In this document: one piece after another, positions 10,632 through 19,184 of the stretch
Numbering within the stretch: position 1 is the first letter of the stretch
How the letters are laid out: every line of letters begins with the position of its first letter
Source: Vibrio sp. NTOU-M3
GTDB taxonomy: Bacteria > Pseudomonadota > Gammaproteobacteria > Enterobacterales > Vibrionaceae
Direction of reading: 5' to 3'
Assembly (NCBI RefSeq): GCF_040869035.1
Contig: NZ_CP162100.1
Span: forward strand, 1,178,001-1,242,000
Length of the DNA: 64,000 nt
Translations under genes and position numbers: made by a program
The notes under the pieces: model-generated
What the model was told of the DNA's origin: nothing
The model's input: the letters and a program-made list of their open reading frames with translations, nothing else
Database searches by the model: none

Positions 10632-11786
10632 ATGAACACTAAACTTCTAGGGAGCTCCCTAATTATTTCCGGCACAGCGCTGGGCGCTGGCATGCTTGCT
10701 ATTCCAATGGTTTTAGCTCAATTCGGCTTATTATATGGCACGTTATTGATGGTGCTGATTTGCTTTGGTACGACGTACGCGGCACTACTCCTGCTTGAGG
10801 CAACCGTTAAATCTGGTGGTGGACTTGGAATGAACTCCATCGCACGCAAGACACTTGGAAAAGGCGGCCAAATTGTTACCAATGCTTTGTTGTATGCACT
10901 ACTGATTTGTCTATTGATGGCGTATATTTTAGGTGCATCTGATTTGATAGGTAAGTTATTAAGTAACCTCGGGCTCAGCTTTAGCGCGATGCAGAATCAG
11001 GTTTTATTTACTCTAGGTGCTGGCGTTATTGTTGCCTGTGGAACGGGCGTGATTGATAAATTAAACCGCTTGTTGTTTATCGTCATGCTATCGAGTTTGG
11101 TGTTGACGTTAGTCTTTTTATTACCAGACTTTTCATCCGAATATTTAGGTCAGGTGACCAACCACGATCACCTTGAACTCATCAAAACTAGTGCAGTGCT
11201 TTTCACAAGCTTTGGCTTTATGGTGGTGATACCTAGCCTTGTTTCCTACAACCAAGAGGCGACAGACAAGCAACTCAGAAACATGGTCATTATAGGTTCG
11301 CTGATCCCTCTAGCATGTTACCTTTTATGGCTGTTTGCTGTTGTGGGAAATTTAAAACCAGAACAATTAAGAGCGTTTACAAATGTCTCTGAGCTGATGA
11401 CGGTGTTTGAACATCGCTCCCCTTGGATTGGCCGTATATTATCGGTGTTCACGGGACTTGCGTTGTTAACTTCGTTCTTTGGTGTTGCGATGGCATTGTT
11501 CCACCAAAACACAGATACGTTTAAACAAAATAAAGTGGTGACTTACGTGATCACTTTTATGCTGCCACTTGCTGGTGCGATCCTAGCAGCGGACAAATTC
11601 CTTGCTGTATTGAGCTACGCCGGCATTATTTTGGTCTTCTTAGCGGTGTTTGTTCCGTTTGCCATGGTGGTAAAACTAAGAAATAAAGACCTTGAACAGA
11701 GCCGTTATACTGCTGAAGGTGGTATGGCTATGTTGTTGTTTACAGCCTTGTTCGGCGGTTTTTTATTGTTTTCTCAACTTATCTAA
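10632..11786 (+). CDS. Aromatic amino acid permease, TyrP/Mtr-like (HAAAP family)
   Basis: A 384-residue inner-membrane transporter with about eleven hydrophobic segments. The opening MNTKLLGSSLIISGTALGAGMLAIP carries the first-helix GTxxGAGML motif of the hydroxy and aromatic amino acid permease family, closest in pattern to tyrosine permease TyrP. Substrate specificity within Tyr, Trp or Phe cannot be fixed by eye. The frame extends upstream to 10566, but ATG 10632 gives the normal family start. A Phe/Tyr-rich open frame in the long leader suggests amino-acid-linked control. It is followed by a strong terminator. Confidence 0.85.
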   Translation: MNTKLLGSSLIISGTALGAGMLAIPMVLAQFGLLYGTLLMVLICFGTTYAALLLLEATVKSGGGLGMNSIARKTLGKGGQIVTNALLYALLICLLMAYILGASDLIGKLLSNLGLSFSAMQNQVLFTLGAGVIVACGTGVIDKLNRLLFIVMLSSLVLTLVFLLPDFSSEYLGQVTNHDHLELIKTSAVLFTSFGFMVVIPSLVSYNQEATDKQLRNMVIIGSLIPLACYLLWLFAVVGNLKPEQLRAFTNVSELMTVFEHRSPWIGRILSVFTGLALLTSFFGVAMALFHQNTDTFKQNKVVTYVITFMLPLAGAILAADKFLAVLSYAGIILVFLAVFVPFAMVVKLRNKDLEQSRYTAEGGMAMLLFTALFGGFLLFSQLI

Positions 11787-11797
11787 ATCGTACCGAC

Positions 11798-11827
11798 AAA
11801 AAAGCCCGGATATCTCCGGGCTTTTTT
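11798..11827 (+). terminator. Intrinsic terminator after the permease
   Basis: AAAAAAGCCCGGA and TCCGGGCTTTTTT pair around TATC. T-runs on both sides make it active in both directions. Confidence 0.9.
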
Positions 11828-11841
11828 AATCCATCGTGCTT

Positions 11842-11943
11842 TTAACTGATAACTTTGACCGCTAGACAGACTTGAGTGGTTTCGCGATATTTCGCGTTCA
11901 TGTCTTTATCGGTCTCTAACATGGTTTGCAACAAACCATTCAT
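11842..11943 (-). pseudogene. Relic of a second L-serine deaminase gene (C-terminal 33 codons)
   Basis: Read on the minus strand, this stretch encodes TMLETDKDMNAKYRETTQ followed by LAVKVIS and a TAA stop. The end of the sdaA product at 17727 is TMLETGKDMNAKYRETSQ followed by LAVKVIC. The DNA is about 85% identical over roughly 90 bases to 17741-17835. Similarity fades above the Met codon at 11943, so only the 3' end of a duplicated sdaA survives. A weak purine-rich stretch precedes that ATG, so translation of a 33-residue peptide cannot be excluded. Confidence 0.85.
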
Positions 11944-12373
11944 CTTGTTTTCTCTTTTTTCAGCAATGACGTAAGCAAATTATTGAAACTAAATTACGTC
12001 CCGACGTTATTTAATAGACAAATGTGATAACTGTCATTGTTTGAACTGTGTAACTCATCAATTGAGCGGAAATTTAGTTTGAATTTAGTCACGATATAAT
12101 TCGAGTCAATAGTCATAGTGTGATTAAGTTAGATTATTGCGAATTTAGTAAGATTTCTTAAATGGTGGGGCAGTTCAAATTATGCTTATTGACATGTTGC
12201 TGAAATAAAATTTGTTATTAATTTTCTTTGCCAATTCTTGAGATACATTCATTAAAACAAATTGACAGCTATTTAATTGTGAGTTGTTGCACAAAAATGA
12301 TGTGCTTGCGCGGTTCAACTCCTCTTATTGATAATTAACCCATCGGACAATGAACTGTGGATAGGGTTTAAAA
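11944..12373 (+). promoter_or_regulatory. Upstream region of the cmt-type PTS operon
   Basis: A 430-base AT-rich stretch with no gene. It holds an inverted repeat GACGTAA / TTACGTC (about 11966-12001) and a CRP-like site TGTGA-N6-TCATT at 12023-12038, matching the left half of the CRP consensus fully and the right half partly. Both are reasonable for catabolite or sugar-specific control of the PTS operon. The regulator assignment is inference. Confidence 0.35.
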
Positions 12374-12817
12374 ATGCTGTATGAACTGATCGACCACGAA
12401 CTAGTAGATGTCATTAATGACGGTGTTTACCAATGGCAAGAGGCGGTTAAGAAGACAACGCAATACCTAGAAGATAAAGGTTACGTTTCTCAGCAATACG
12501 CGGATGCCATCATCCAATCTACCAAAGAAAATGGTCCTTACTATGTCTTGTGCCCGGGACTTGCCATGCCACATGCTCGCCCTGAAACCGGCGTGCTAAA
12601 AACGGGCTTGGGCATTCATATTTTCCCTTCACCAGTTGATTTTGGTTCGGACCTTGGTCCTGCCAACATTCTTATCACCCTAGCTGCAAAAGACTCTGAT
12701 ACCCACATTGAGGTGATTCAAGCATTAAGCGAGATGTTTGTGGACGAAGAGAACATTGCAAAACTGGCACAAGCCTCATCTAAGGAACAAGTGCTAAACA
12801 TAATAAAAGCATACTAA
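12374..12817 (+). CDS. cmtB: PTS system EIIA component, CmtB-like
   Basis: A 147-residue cytoplasmic phosphocarrier of the mannitol/fructose EIIA fold. The phosphorylated His is His67 in GLAMPHARPE. The stretches NGPYYVL, AMPHARPE, LKTG and IQALSE match what I recall of E. coli CmtB, which has the same length. It passes phosphate from HPr to the EIIB domain of the next gene, 12 bases downstream. It opens a six-gene unit on one strand that mirrors the E. coli cryptic cmt/ygg cluster. The transported sugar is unknown. Confidence 0.85.
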   Translation: MLYELIDHELVDVINDGVYQWQEAVKKTTQYLEDKGYVSQQYADAIIQSTKENGPYYVLCPGLAMPHARPETGVLKTGLGIHIFPSPVDFGSDLGPANILITLAAKDSDTHIEVIQALSEMFVDEENIAKLAQASSKEQVLNIIKAY

Positions 12818-12829
12818 AAGGAACATAAC

Positions 12830-14251
12830 GTGAAAGCAAACATGCGAGCCAATGTGCAAGCCTTCGGTGGTCATTTGACCGCTATGGTGCTGCCAAATAT
12901 CGGAGCCTTTATCGCTTGGGGCTTTATTACTGCACTCTTTATCCCAACGGGTTGGATGCCAAACGAAGCGTTTGGTGAACTTGTTGGTCCTATGATCACT
13001 TACTTGTTGCCACTGTTGATCGGTTACACCGGTGGTCAGATTGTTGGTGACAAACGCGGCGCGGTAGCCGGTGCTATCGGTACCATGGGGGTTATTGTTG
13101 GTGCAGACATTCCAATGTTCGTCGGTGCGATGATCATGGGTCCTCTCAGTGCCTGGGTTGTGGTGCAAATGGACAAACGTATCCAACACCGCATTCCTTC
13201 TGGCTTTGAGATGGTGGTGAACAACTTCTCGCTGGGTATTGTGGGCATGATCCTATGTCTGTTCGCTTACGAGATCGTTGGTCCTGCGGTAACGGCAGCA
13301 AACTTGTTTGTGAAATCAGGCATTGAAGCTTTAGTGGCAACGGGATTTCTTCCTTTACTTGCGATCATCAATGAGCCGGCGAAAGTTCTATTCCTTAACA
13401 ACGCCATCGACCAAGGTATTTACTACCCACTAGGTCTGCAAGCGGCGGCAGAAACAGGTAAATCGATCTTCTTTATGGTGGCATCTAACCCTGGCCCTGG
13501 TCTTGGTATGCTGCTGGCTTACGCGAAGTTTGGTCAAGGTCTGTCTAAACGTTCCGCGCCAAGTGCCATCATCATTCACTTCTTCGGTGGTATTCACGAG
13601 TTGTACTTCCCGTACGTACTAATGAAGCCAATCATGATTGTGGCAATGATTGCGGGTGCGGCAACTGGCATTGCGACCTTCAATCTACTGGATGCAGGTC
13701 TAGTAGCTGGTCCAAGTCCAGGCTCAATCTTCTCATACCTAGCATTGACACCAAAAGGTGGTTTCCTAGCAACCATCGCAGGGGTAACAACTGCAACGAT
13801 TGTTTCCTTCCTTGTCGCAAGTGCGATTCTGAAGATGAGTAAATCGGAAGAGACAGAAAGCGAGTTTGAAAAATCTGTCACCGATATGAAAGACATGAAG
13901 GAAGAAGGTGCGATCAAATCTACAGCGACTGCGACGCAACAAGCAAATAAGCCAATTTCATTTATTGCGTTCGCTTGCGATGCGGGTATGGGTTCAAGTG
14001 CGATGGGAGCATCAACCTTCAAACGTAAGTTGGTTCAGGCTGGGATTGATATTGAAGTGAAGAACTTCGCTATTGAGAAAGTGCCAAGTGAAGCTGACAT
14101 TGTCGTGACACACGAAAGCTTAGAAAGCCGCGCAGTCAACGCAACAGGTTTGCCTGTGGTGACAATTAAGAACTTCCTCAACGACCCAGCGCTGGATGAG
14201 CTGATGGATAAGATTAAGCAACAAACGGTCGCAACTGAGCAACCAGCCTAA
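12830..14251 (+). CDS. cmtA: PTS system EIICB component, mannitol-type CmtA-like
   Basis: A 473-residue inner-membrane permease with a C-terminal EIIB domain. The EIIC part (about residues 10-335) has the mannitol-family segments NEPAKVLFLNNAIDQG and GGIHELYFPYVLMKP. A charged linker follows (336-375), then EIIB with the phosphocysteine Cys383 in FACDAGMGSSAMGAS. No EIIA domain is fused, consistent with the separate cmtB gene. GTG start with AAAGGA 8-9 bases upstream. The substrate is probably a sugar alcohol or related polyol; this is inference from the family. Confidence 0.9.
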   Translation: MKANMRANVQAFGGHLTAMVLPNIGAFIAWGFITALFIPTGWMPNEAFGELVGPMITYLLPLLIGYTGGQIVGDKRGAVAGAIGTMGVIVGADIPMFVGAMIMGPLSAWVVVQMDKRIQHRIPSGFEMVVNNFSLGIVGMILCLFAYEIVGPAVTAANLFVKSGIEALVATGFLPLLAIINEPAKVLFLNNAIDQGIYYPLGLQAAAETGKSIFFMVASNPGPGLGMLLAYAKFGQGLSKRSAPSAIIIHFFGGIHELYFPYVLMKPIMIVAMIAGAATGIATFNLLDAGLVAGPSPGSIFSYLALTPKGGFLATIAGVTTATIVSFLVASAILKMSKSEETESEFEKSVTDMKDMKEEGAIKSTATATQQANKPISFIAFACDAGMGSSAMGASTFKRKLVQAGIDIEVKNFAIEKVPSEADIVVTHESLESRAVNATGLPVVTIKNFLNDPALDELMDKIKQQTVATEQPA

Positions 14252-14261
14252 CAATGCAGTA

Positions 14262-14285
14262 TGGGGTGGAACCTGCCGCCCCATT
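14262..14285 (+). other. Intercistronic hairpin between cmtA and yggP
   Basis: GGGGTGG and CCGCCCC pair (one G-T) around AACCTG between the cmtA stop and the yggP ribosome-binding site. There is no T-run, so it is more likely an RNA-stability or processing element than a terminator. Confidence 0.5.
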
Positions 14286-14298
14286 TAGGAGAGAAATC

Positions 14299-15570
14299 AT
14301 GGTACAAACAACGGCAGCGGTTATCTGCGGCGAGAAAGACGTTCAACTAAGAACCTTTGATTTGCCAAGCATCTCAGCCGATGAACTTCTGGTTAAAAAC
14401 ATTTCAAACAGCATCTGCTTGTCCACTTACAAAGCGGCATTGTTAGGTAGCAAACACAAACGCGTACCTGAAAACATTGATGAAGTACCAGTGATGACAG
14501 GCCACGAATACGCAGGTGTGATTGTTGAAGTTGGTGAGAACCTAAAAGACCAATACAAAGCAGGCGATTACTTTGTACTGCAACCAGCAATGGGTTTGCC
14601 TACTGGTTACTCCGCGGGCTACAGCTATGAAACCTTTGGTGGCAATGCAACGTATTCCATCATTCCAAAAATCGCTATCGATTTAGGTTGTGTGCTGCCT
14701 TACCACGGTGACTACTTTGCTGATGCGTCTTTGGCTGAACCTATGTCATGCATCATCGGTGCTTACCATGCGAGTTACCATACTACGCAATACGTGTACG
14801 AGCACGATATGGGCATCAAAGAGGGGGGAGCATTAGCGCTACTTGCATGTGCTGGCCCTATGGGCATTGGCGCGATTGATTACGCGATTAACGGCTCGGT
14901 TAAGCCAAAACTGATTGTGGTAACAGACATCGACGCCGCACGTTTAGACCGAGCTGAGTGCTTAATTCCGGTTGAGAAAGCAAAACAACAAGGCGTTGAG
15001 CTGCATTACGTGAATACAGCCCAAGTCGATGACCCTGTGACTTATCTGAAAGCGCTGAACGATGGCAAAGGCTACGACGATGTGATGGTGTACGCGGCGG
15101 TATCGCAAGTGCTCGAACAAGCCGATGAGCTATTGGGTAACGATGGCTGTTTGAACTTCTTTGCTGGGCCAACAGATAAAAATTTCAAAGTACCGTTTAA
15201 CTTCTACAACGTGCATTACGAATCAACGCACATTGTGGGTACATCTGGTGGTTCGACAGGCGATATGGTGGAGTCTATCGACTTGTCTTCACTAGGTAAG
15301 ATCAATCCATCGTTCATGATCACGCATGTAGGTGGTTTGCAAGCAGCGCCTCATACGATTTTGAATCAGTTGGATATTCCGGGTGGTAAGAAGTTGATTT
15401 ACCCACACATTGACCTGCCATTGACCGCAATTGATGACTTTTTATCGTTAGTAGACCAAGATCCATTCTTCGCCGAATTAGACGCAATTTTGAACGCTAA
15501 TAACTATGTGTGGAACGCACATGCAGAAAAAGCGTTACTTGAGTTTTATGACGTGAGCTTAACGGTTTAG
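14299..15570 (+). CDS. yggP: YggP-like zinc-type alcohol dehydrogenase
   Basis: A 423-residue medium-chain dehydrogenase-like protein, closely matching the E. coli YggP pattern as I recall it (CLSTYKAALLGS, VLQPAMGLPTGYSAGYSYE, LACAGPMGIGAIDYAING, NFFAGPTDKNFKVPFNFYN). GHEYAGVIVEVGENL is the usual catalytic-domain signature, and the nucleotide-binding region is around residues 190-240. It probably oxidises the phosphorylated polyol imported by the PTS; this is inferred from context. ATG 14299 follows AGGAGAG; an open frame from 14254 has no good ribosome-binding site. Confidence 0.87.
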   Translation: MVQTTAAVICGEKDVQLRTFDLPSISADELLVKNISNSICLSTYKAALLGSKHKRVPENIDEVPVMTGHEYAGVIVEVGENLKDQYKAGDYFVLQPAMGLPTGYSAGYSYETFGGNATYSIIPKIAIDLGCVLPYHGDYFADASLAEPMSCIIGAYHASYHTTQYVYEHDMGIKEGGALALLACAGPMGIGAIDYAINGSVKPKLIVVTDIDAARLDRAECLIPVEKAKQQGVELHYVNTAQVDDPVTYLKALNDGKGYDDVMVYAAVSQVLEQADELLGNDGCLNFFAGPTDKNFKVPFNFYNVHYESTHIVGTSGGSTGDMVESIDLSSLGKINPSFMITHVGGLQAAPHTILNQLDIPGGKKLIYPHIDLPLTAIDDFLSLVDQDPFFAELDAILNANNYVWNAHAEKALLEFYDVSLTV

Positions 15571-15629
15571 TCGCAACGAATTTGTGTGGTAGCCTTTGCA
15601 CTGCCACATAATGGAGAGGTCATAAGACG

Positions 15630-16148
15630 TTGTCACGTGAAGATGAATTACTGGAGAAGCTGGATGAGTGTGATAATGCTACAGCGTTTCTTCAGGTTTC
15701 TAACAAAATAATAAACCTCAAGCTAAAAGCATTACTTCCAAGCGTATTCGTCCAAGACGAATTTGTGAAGGAATATGCGGTGGAGCCCTTATTAAAGGAA
15801 AATGGTCCTTTGGTCACAACCGATGTGGTGTCGAAGTTGATGTTTGCGATGGGCAAAATCTCATTGGAAATCTATGCTGATATTGGTTTGTATGACCAAG
15901 TGCTGGAGTACGTGGTTAGCCAGCCAGAGAAGGTCGAATTTGCTGATGATGTAATTTACGACTTCATCAAAAACCAAGCGGTACTCTCTTCCTTGCAAGA
16001 CAGCTTTTATCTTGAGTCGATCAATCAGCTTAAGTTCTCTTCGTTTGAGTCCTTTTCGCAAATGAGGTACGAAGCCCTCATTAAAACAGTATTGAAGCTG
16101 TCGTGCGAAATGTTGATAGAAAGAATCGAAGGGGAGATCAATCAATAA
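15630..16148 (+). CDS. yggD: MtlR/YggD family protein
   Basis: A 172-residue all-helical protein of the MtlR family, recognised by EYAVEPLLKENGPL followed by the family's LMFAMGKIS-type segment. E. coli MtlR represses mannitol uptake, while the paralogue YggD has been reported to have fumarase activity (FumE), so the role here is open. It may be a repressor of this operon. Translation appears to start at TTG 15630, ten bases after a strong GGAGAGG (15613-15619). No in-frame ATG lies near. Confidence 0.8.
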   Translation: MSREDELLEKLDECDNATAFLQVSNKIINLKLKALLPSVFVQDEFVKEYAVEPLLKENGPLVTTDVVSKLMFAMGKISLEIYADIGLYDQVLEYVVSQPEKVEFADDVIYDFIKNQAVLSSLQDSFYLESINQLKFSSFESFSQMRYEALIKTVLKLSCEMLIERIEGEINQ

Positions 16149-16157
16149 GGATTCACC

Positions 16158-16892
16158 ATGAAAGTGAATTTAAACGTCAGTGGTTTTGAAACCGACGCTA
16201 TCTTTCCTAATGTCGACGTAAAGCGAATCCATCAACCTCTCATAGAAAAATTTACCCGCCTCTATCATGAGAAGCAGGAACGCATTGTGGTGTTCTTATG
16301 TGCGCCCCCTGGCAGTGGTAAATCGACACTTGCCGCGTTTTGGGAGTATCTATCCGAACAGGATGAAAATCATGAGCCGCTTCAGGTTCTGCCTTTTGAT
16401 GGTTTTCATTACCCAAATGAAATCCTCGACAACAATACTATTGAACGCAGTGGTGAAGTCGTTCCTCTGCGCAGCATTAAAGGTTCCTACGAGACCTTCA
16501 ATCTCACGGAGCTCATCGCCAAGCTTAAACAACTCAAAGTAAAAGACAGCAAATGGCCGTACTACGATCGTAACTTGCACGAGCCTGTTGATGATGCAAT
16601 TAAGGTTAACCGTAACATCGTCGTTGTAGAAGGTAACTGGCTGCTACTTGACGAACCAGTATGGAAAGAATTGCATCGTTTGGCTGACTTCACTGTGTTT
16701 ATAGATACCCAAGCGGAGTTTCTACAACAGCGTTTGGTTAATCGTAAGATCCGCGGAGGTACAGACCCAGAAGCCGCATTGGAATTCTATTTACGCTCTG
16801 ATGCGGTCAACGTTGATAAAGTGTTGAATCATTCGATTCCTGCGGACTTATCACTGTTCCTCAATCAAAACGGTTCATTCGACATTCGATAG
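16158..16892 (+). CDS. yggC: YggC-like P-loop sugar/nucleoside kinase
   Basis: A 244-residue kinase of the uridine/pantothenate kinase-like fold. Walker A is CAPPGSGKSTLAAFWEYL at about residues 50-67. The PFDGFHYPN segment and VVEGNWLLLDE are hallmarks of YggC/FrcK-type kinases. It likely phosphorylates a sugar or sugar phosphate made by the preceding enzymes. It lies 9 bases after yggD with AAGG upstream. Compared with the E. coli cluster, the order yggP-yggD-yggC is kept, but yggF is absent. Confidence 0.87.
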   Translation: MKVNLNVSGFETDAIFPNVDVKRIHQPLIEKFTRLYHEKQERIVVFLCAPPGSGKSTLAAFWEYLSEQDENHEPLQVLPFDGFHYPNEILDNNTIERSGEVVPLRSIKGSYETFNLTELIAKLKQLKVKDSKWPYYDRNLHEPVDDAIKVNRNIVVVEGNWLLLDEPVWKELHRLADFTVFIDTQAEFLQQRLVNRKIRGGTDPEAALEFYLRSDAVNVDKVLNHSIPADLSLFLNQNGSFDIR

Positions 16893-16919
16893 TTTGTCCA
16901 CAATTTTCAGGAGAACACC

Positions 16920-17666
16920 ATGGATATCGTTGTTGATAGCCACACCCATACTATTGCTAGTGGACATGCTTACAGCACCATTTTAGAGAACGCATTGTCT
17001 GCCAAGAATAAGGGGCTAAAACTTCTTTGTACCACCGATCATGCTCCCGAGATGCCAGGAGCACCTCACTACTGGTATTTTAACAATCAAAGAATTTTGC
17101 CCCGCTTTTTACACGATGTAGGTATTCTTCGTGGCGTCGAAGCCAATACGCTAAATGTGAAAGGAGAGATAGACTTACCACCGTCCTCTGATCAACATCT
17201 TGACTGGGTGATTGCCAGCTTTCATGAACCCGTATTCAAGCCAACAACCGAAGCTGAGCACACAGCTGCTCTGATTAATGCCATCAAAAGTGGCAGAGTG
17301 GATGTTCTTGGTCACTTGGGTAACCCAAATTACCCATTCGATATGGAACAGGTGCTGCGCTGTGCAAAAGAGCACAATGTTGCGGTTGAAGTAAATAATA
17401 CGTCTTTGACGGGGAAAAGCCGCAAAGGAAGTGACAGTCGTTGTGATCGCATTGTCGAGCTAGGCAAAGAGATTGGTGTGTACTTTAGTACAGGATCTGA
17501 TGCTCACTTCTGTGAAGAGATTGCCAGATTAGACTTGGCGATTGCTTTGCTGGAAAAGCATGGTGTGGAAGAAGAGAAAATCCTAACCACATCAACTAGC
17601 CGATTTCTAAACTTCTTGCAGCTAAGGGGTAAGCCACGGATCTCAGAGTTTGATGTGCTCTATTAA
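16920..17666 (+). CDS. PHP-domain metal-dependent phosphatase, YcdX family
   Basis: A 248-residue PHP-fold enzyme similar to E. coli YcdX. Metal ligands are visible in [46 protein letters not shown] and GSDAHF, in the order expected of a trinuclear zinc site. E. coli YcdX is an alkaline-phosphatase-like enzyme. It is the last gene of the PTS operon, 27 bases after yggC with AGGAGA before the ATG. E. coli has the GlpX-type bisphosphatase YggF in its cluster, so this enzyme may fill that dephosphorylation step here. Confidence 0.88.
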   Translation: MDIVVDSHTHTIASGHAYSTILENALSAKNKGLKLLCTTDHAPEMPGAPHYWYFNNQRILPRFLHDVGILRGVEANTLNVKGEIDLPPSSDQHLDWVIASFHEPVFKPTTEAEHTAALINAIKSGRVDVLGHLGNPNYPFDMEQVLRCAKEHNVAVEVNNTSLTGKSRKGSDSRCDRIVELGKEIGVYFSTGSDAHFCEEIARLDLAIALLEKHGVEEEKILTTSTSRFLNFLQLRGKPRISEFDVLY

Positions 17667-17677
17667 TATACCTAAAA

Positions 17678-17711
17678 CAAAAATCCCTCGAATGAGTCGA
17701 GGGATTTTTTC
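17678..17711. terminator. Bidirectional terminator between the PTS operon and sdaA
   Basis: AAATCCCTCGA and TCGAGGGATTTTTT pair around ATGAG. It lies between convergent genes and has A/T runs on both flanks. Confidence 0.9.
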
Positions 17712-17726
17712 AGTCGCGATATCAAG

Positions 17727-19088
17727 TTAACAGATAACTTTGACCGCTAGACCACCTTGAGAGGTTTCGCGGTATTTCGCGTTCATGTCTTTACCAGTTT
17801 CTAGCATGGTCTCAATAACCTTATCCAGAGAAACTGTTGGTGCAGAAGAACGACGTAGCGCCATACGAGTCGAGTTGATTGCTTTAACCGCCGCAATACC
17901 ATTGCGCTCGATACACGGAACCTGTACCTGACCAGCAACTGGGTCACAAGTAAGACCTAGGTTGTGCTCCATAGCAATTTCTGCCGCCATACAGACTTGC
18001 TCTGGGCTGCCACCCATAAGCTCAGCAAGGCCAGCTGCCGCCATAGAACATGCAACGCCAACCTCACCCTGACAGCCAACCTCTGCACCAGAAATAGATG
18101 CGTTACGCTTGTACAGACCACCGATTGCGCCAGAAGCAGCAAAGTAACGGATGTAGTCTTTCTCAGTTACCGTTTGGATGAACTTGTCGTAGTAAGCTAA
18201 TACCGCTGGGATGATGCCACACGCACCGTTTGTTGGAGCAGTCACAACACGGCCACCTGCTGCGTTTTCTTCGTTTACTGCGAAAGCAAACATGTTTACC
18301 CAGTCCACAACCGACATTGGGTCATTGGTTGTTTTCTCTGAAGTAAGTAGCTGCTGGCGAAGCGCTGCGGCACGACGAGGTACACGCAGAGGACCAGGTA
18401 AGATACCTTCGGTATTCATACCGCGATCCATACACTCACGCATGGTTTTCCAGATGTTTGCAAAGTATGTACGAGACTCTTCGTCAGAATGCAATGCAGC
18501 TTGGTTTTGCATGACCAGTGTGCTGATAGAAAGACCGTTGTCTTTACACTGATTAACAAGCTCTTCTGCTGTTGTGAACTCGTAAGGTGCTTTAACTGGG
18601 TTTTCTTCTTCTTTACCGAAGTTCTCTTCATCAACGATGAAACCACCGCCGATTGAGTAATAGGTTTTTGAGTACACGTTTTCTTCGCCAATCCAAGCGT
18701 GGATTTGCATGCCGTTTTCGTGTAGCTCAAGGTTGGTTGTATGGAAGTTCATACCACCATCTTTTGGGAACGATACTGTGTGACAGTGCATGCCAACAGG
18801 AAGGCGTTCAGTTTCTTCTACGCGAGCAATAAAGCCCGGAATAGAGTCGATATCTACTTTTTCAGGAGTGTTGCCAGCAAGACCCATGATGATTGCGATA
18901 TCAGTGTGGTGACCTTTCCCTGTCAGTGATAGTGAACCATAAACATCGACGGTAATTTTAGTGATGTCGCGCAATTTTCCCATTGAGCGTAAATCATCAA
19001 TAAATTCCTTACCTGCTTTCATTGGACCAACAGTATGCGAGCTTGAAGGACCAACGCCGATTTTATAGATGTCAAAAACACTAATCAT
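17727..19088 (-). CDS. sdaA: L-serine ammonia-lyase (iron-sulfur type)
   Basis: A 453-residue L-serine deaminase that yields pyruvate and ammonia. The N-terminal beta domain starts with the family motif SVFDIYKIGVGPSSSHTVGPM. The C-terminal alpha domain carries the cluster-binding cysteines in VGCQGEVGVACSMAAAGL, NLGLTCDP and VQVPCIERNG. Length equals that of E. coli SdaA/SdaB. It is the second gene after the serine transporter, separated by 96 bases with a strong hairpin. A degraded copy of its 3' end lies at 11842. Confidence 0.96.
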   Translation of the reverse strand: MISVFDIYKIGVGPSSSHTVGPMKAGKEFIDDLRSMGKLRDITKITVDVYGSLSLTGKGHHTDIAIIMGLAGNTPEKVDIDSIPGFIARVEETERLPVGMHCHTVSFPKDGGMNFHTTNLELHENGMQIHAWIGEENVYSKTYYSIGGGFIVDEENFGKEEENPVKAPYEFTTAEELVNQCKDNGLSISTLVMQNQAALHSDEESRTYFANIWKTMRECMDRGMNTEGILPGPLRVPRRAAALRQQLLTSEKTTNDPMSVVDWVNMFAFAVNEENAAGGRVVTAPTNGACGIIPAVLAYYDKFIQTVTEKDYIRYFAASGAIGGLYKRNASISGAEVGCQGEVGVACSMAAAGLAELMGGSPEQVCMAAEIAMEHNLGLTCDPVAGQVQVPCIERNGIAAVKAINSTRMALRRSSAPTVSLDKVIETMLETGKDMNAKYRETSQGGLAVKVIC

Positions 19089-19106
19089 ATCGATTACCTC
19101 AAAACT

Positions 19107-19133
19107 AAGCCTCCCAAGGGGGTAGGGAGGCTT
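19107..19133 (-). other. Intercistronic hairpin between sdaC and sdaA
   Basis: AAGCCTCCC and GGGAGGCTT form a perfect 9-bp stem with a 9-base loop between the transporter stop and the sdaA start. On the minus strand the following bases are AGTTTTGAGG, which is a weak T-run. It may act as a partial terminator or mRNA stabiliser that sets the transporter to deaminase ratio. Confidence 0.7.
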
Positions 19134-19184
19134 ATTATTATCGTTATATTCTTGGTTTGATCAGACTTTTATAAAGTCGAGAAA

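Noticed and set aside
18211..18552. Long plus-strand frames inside sdaA (113 codons)
   Set aside because: These are mirror frames of a well supported gene and show no protein family features.
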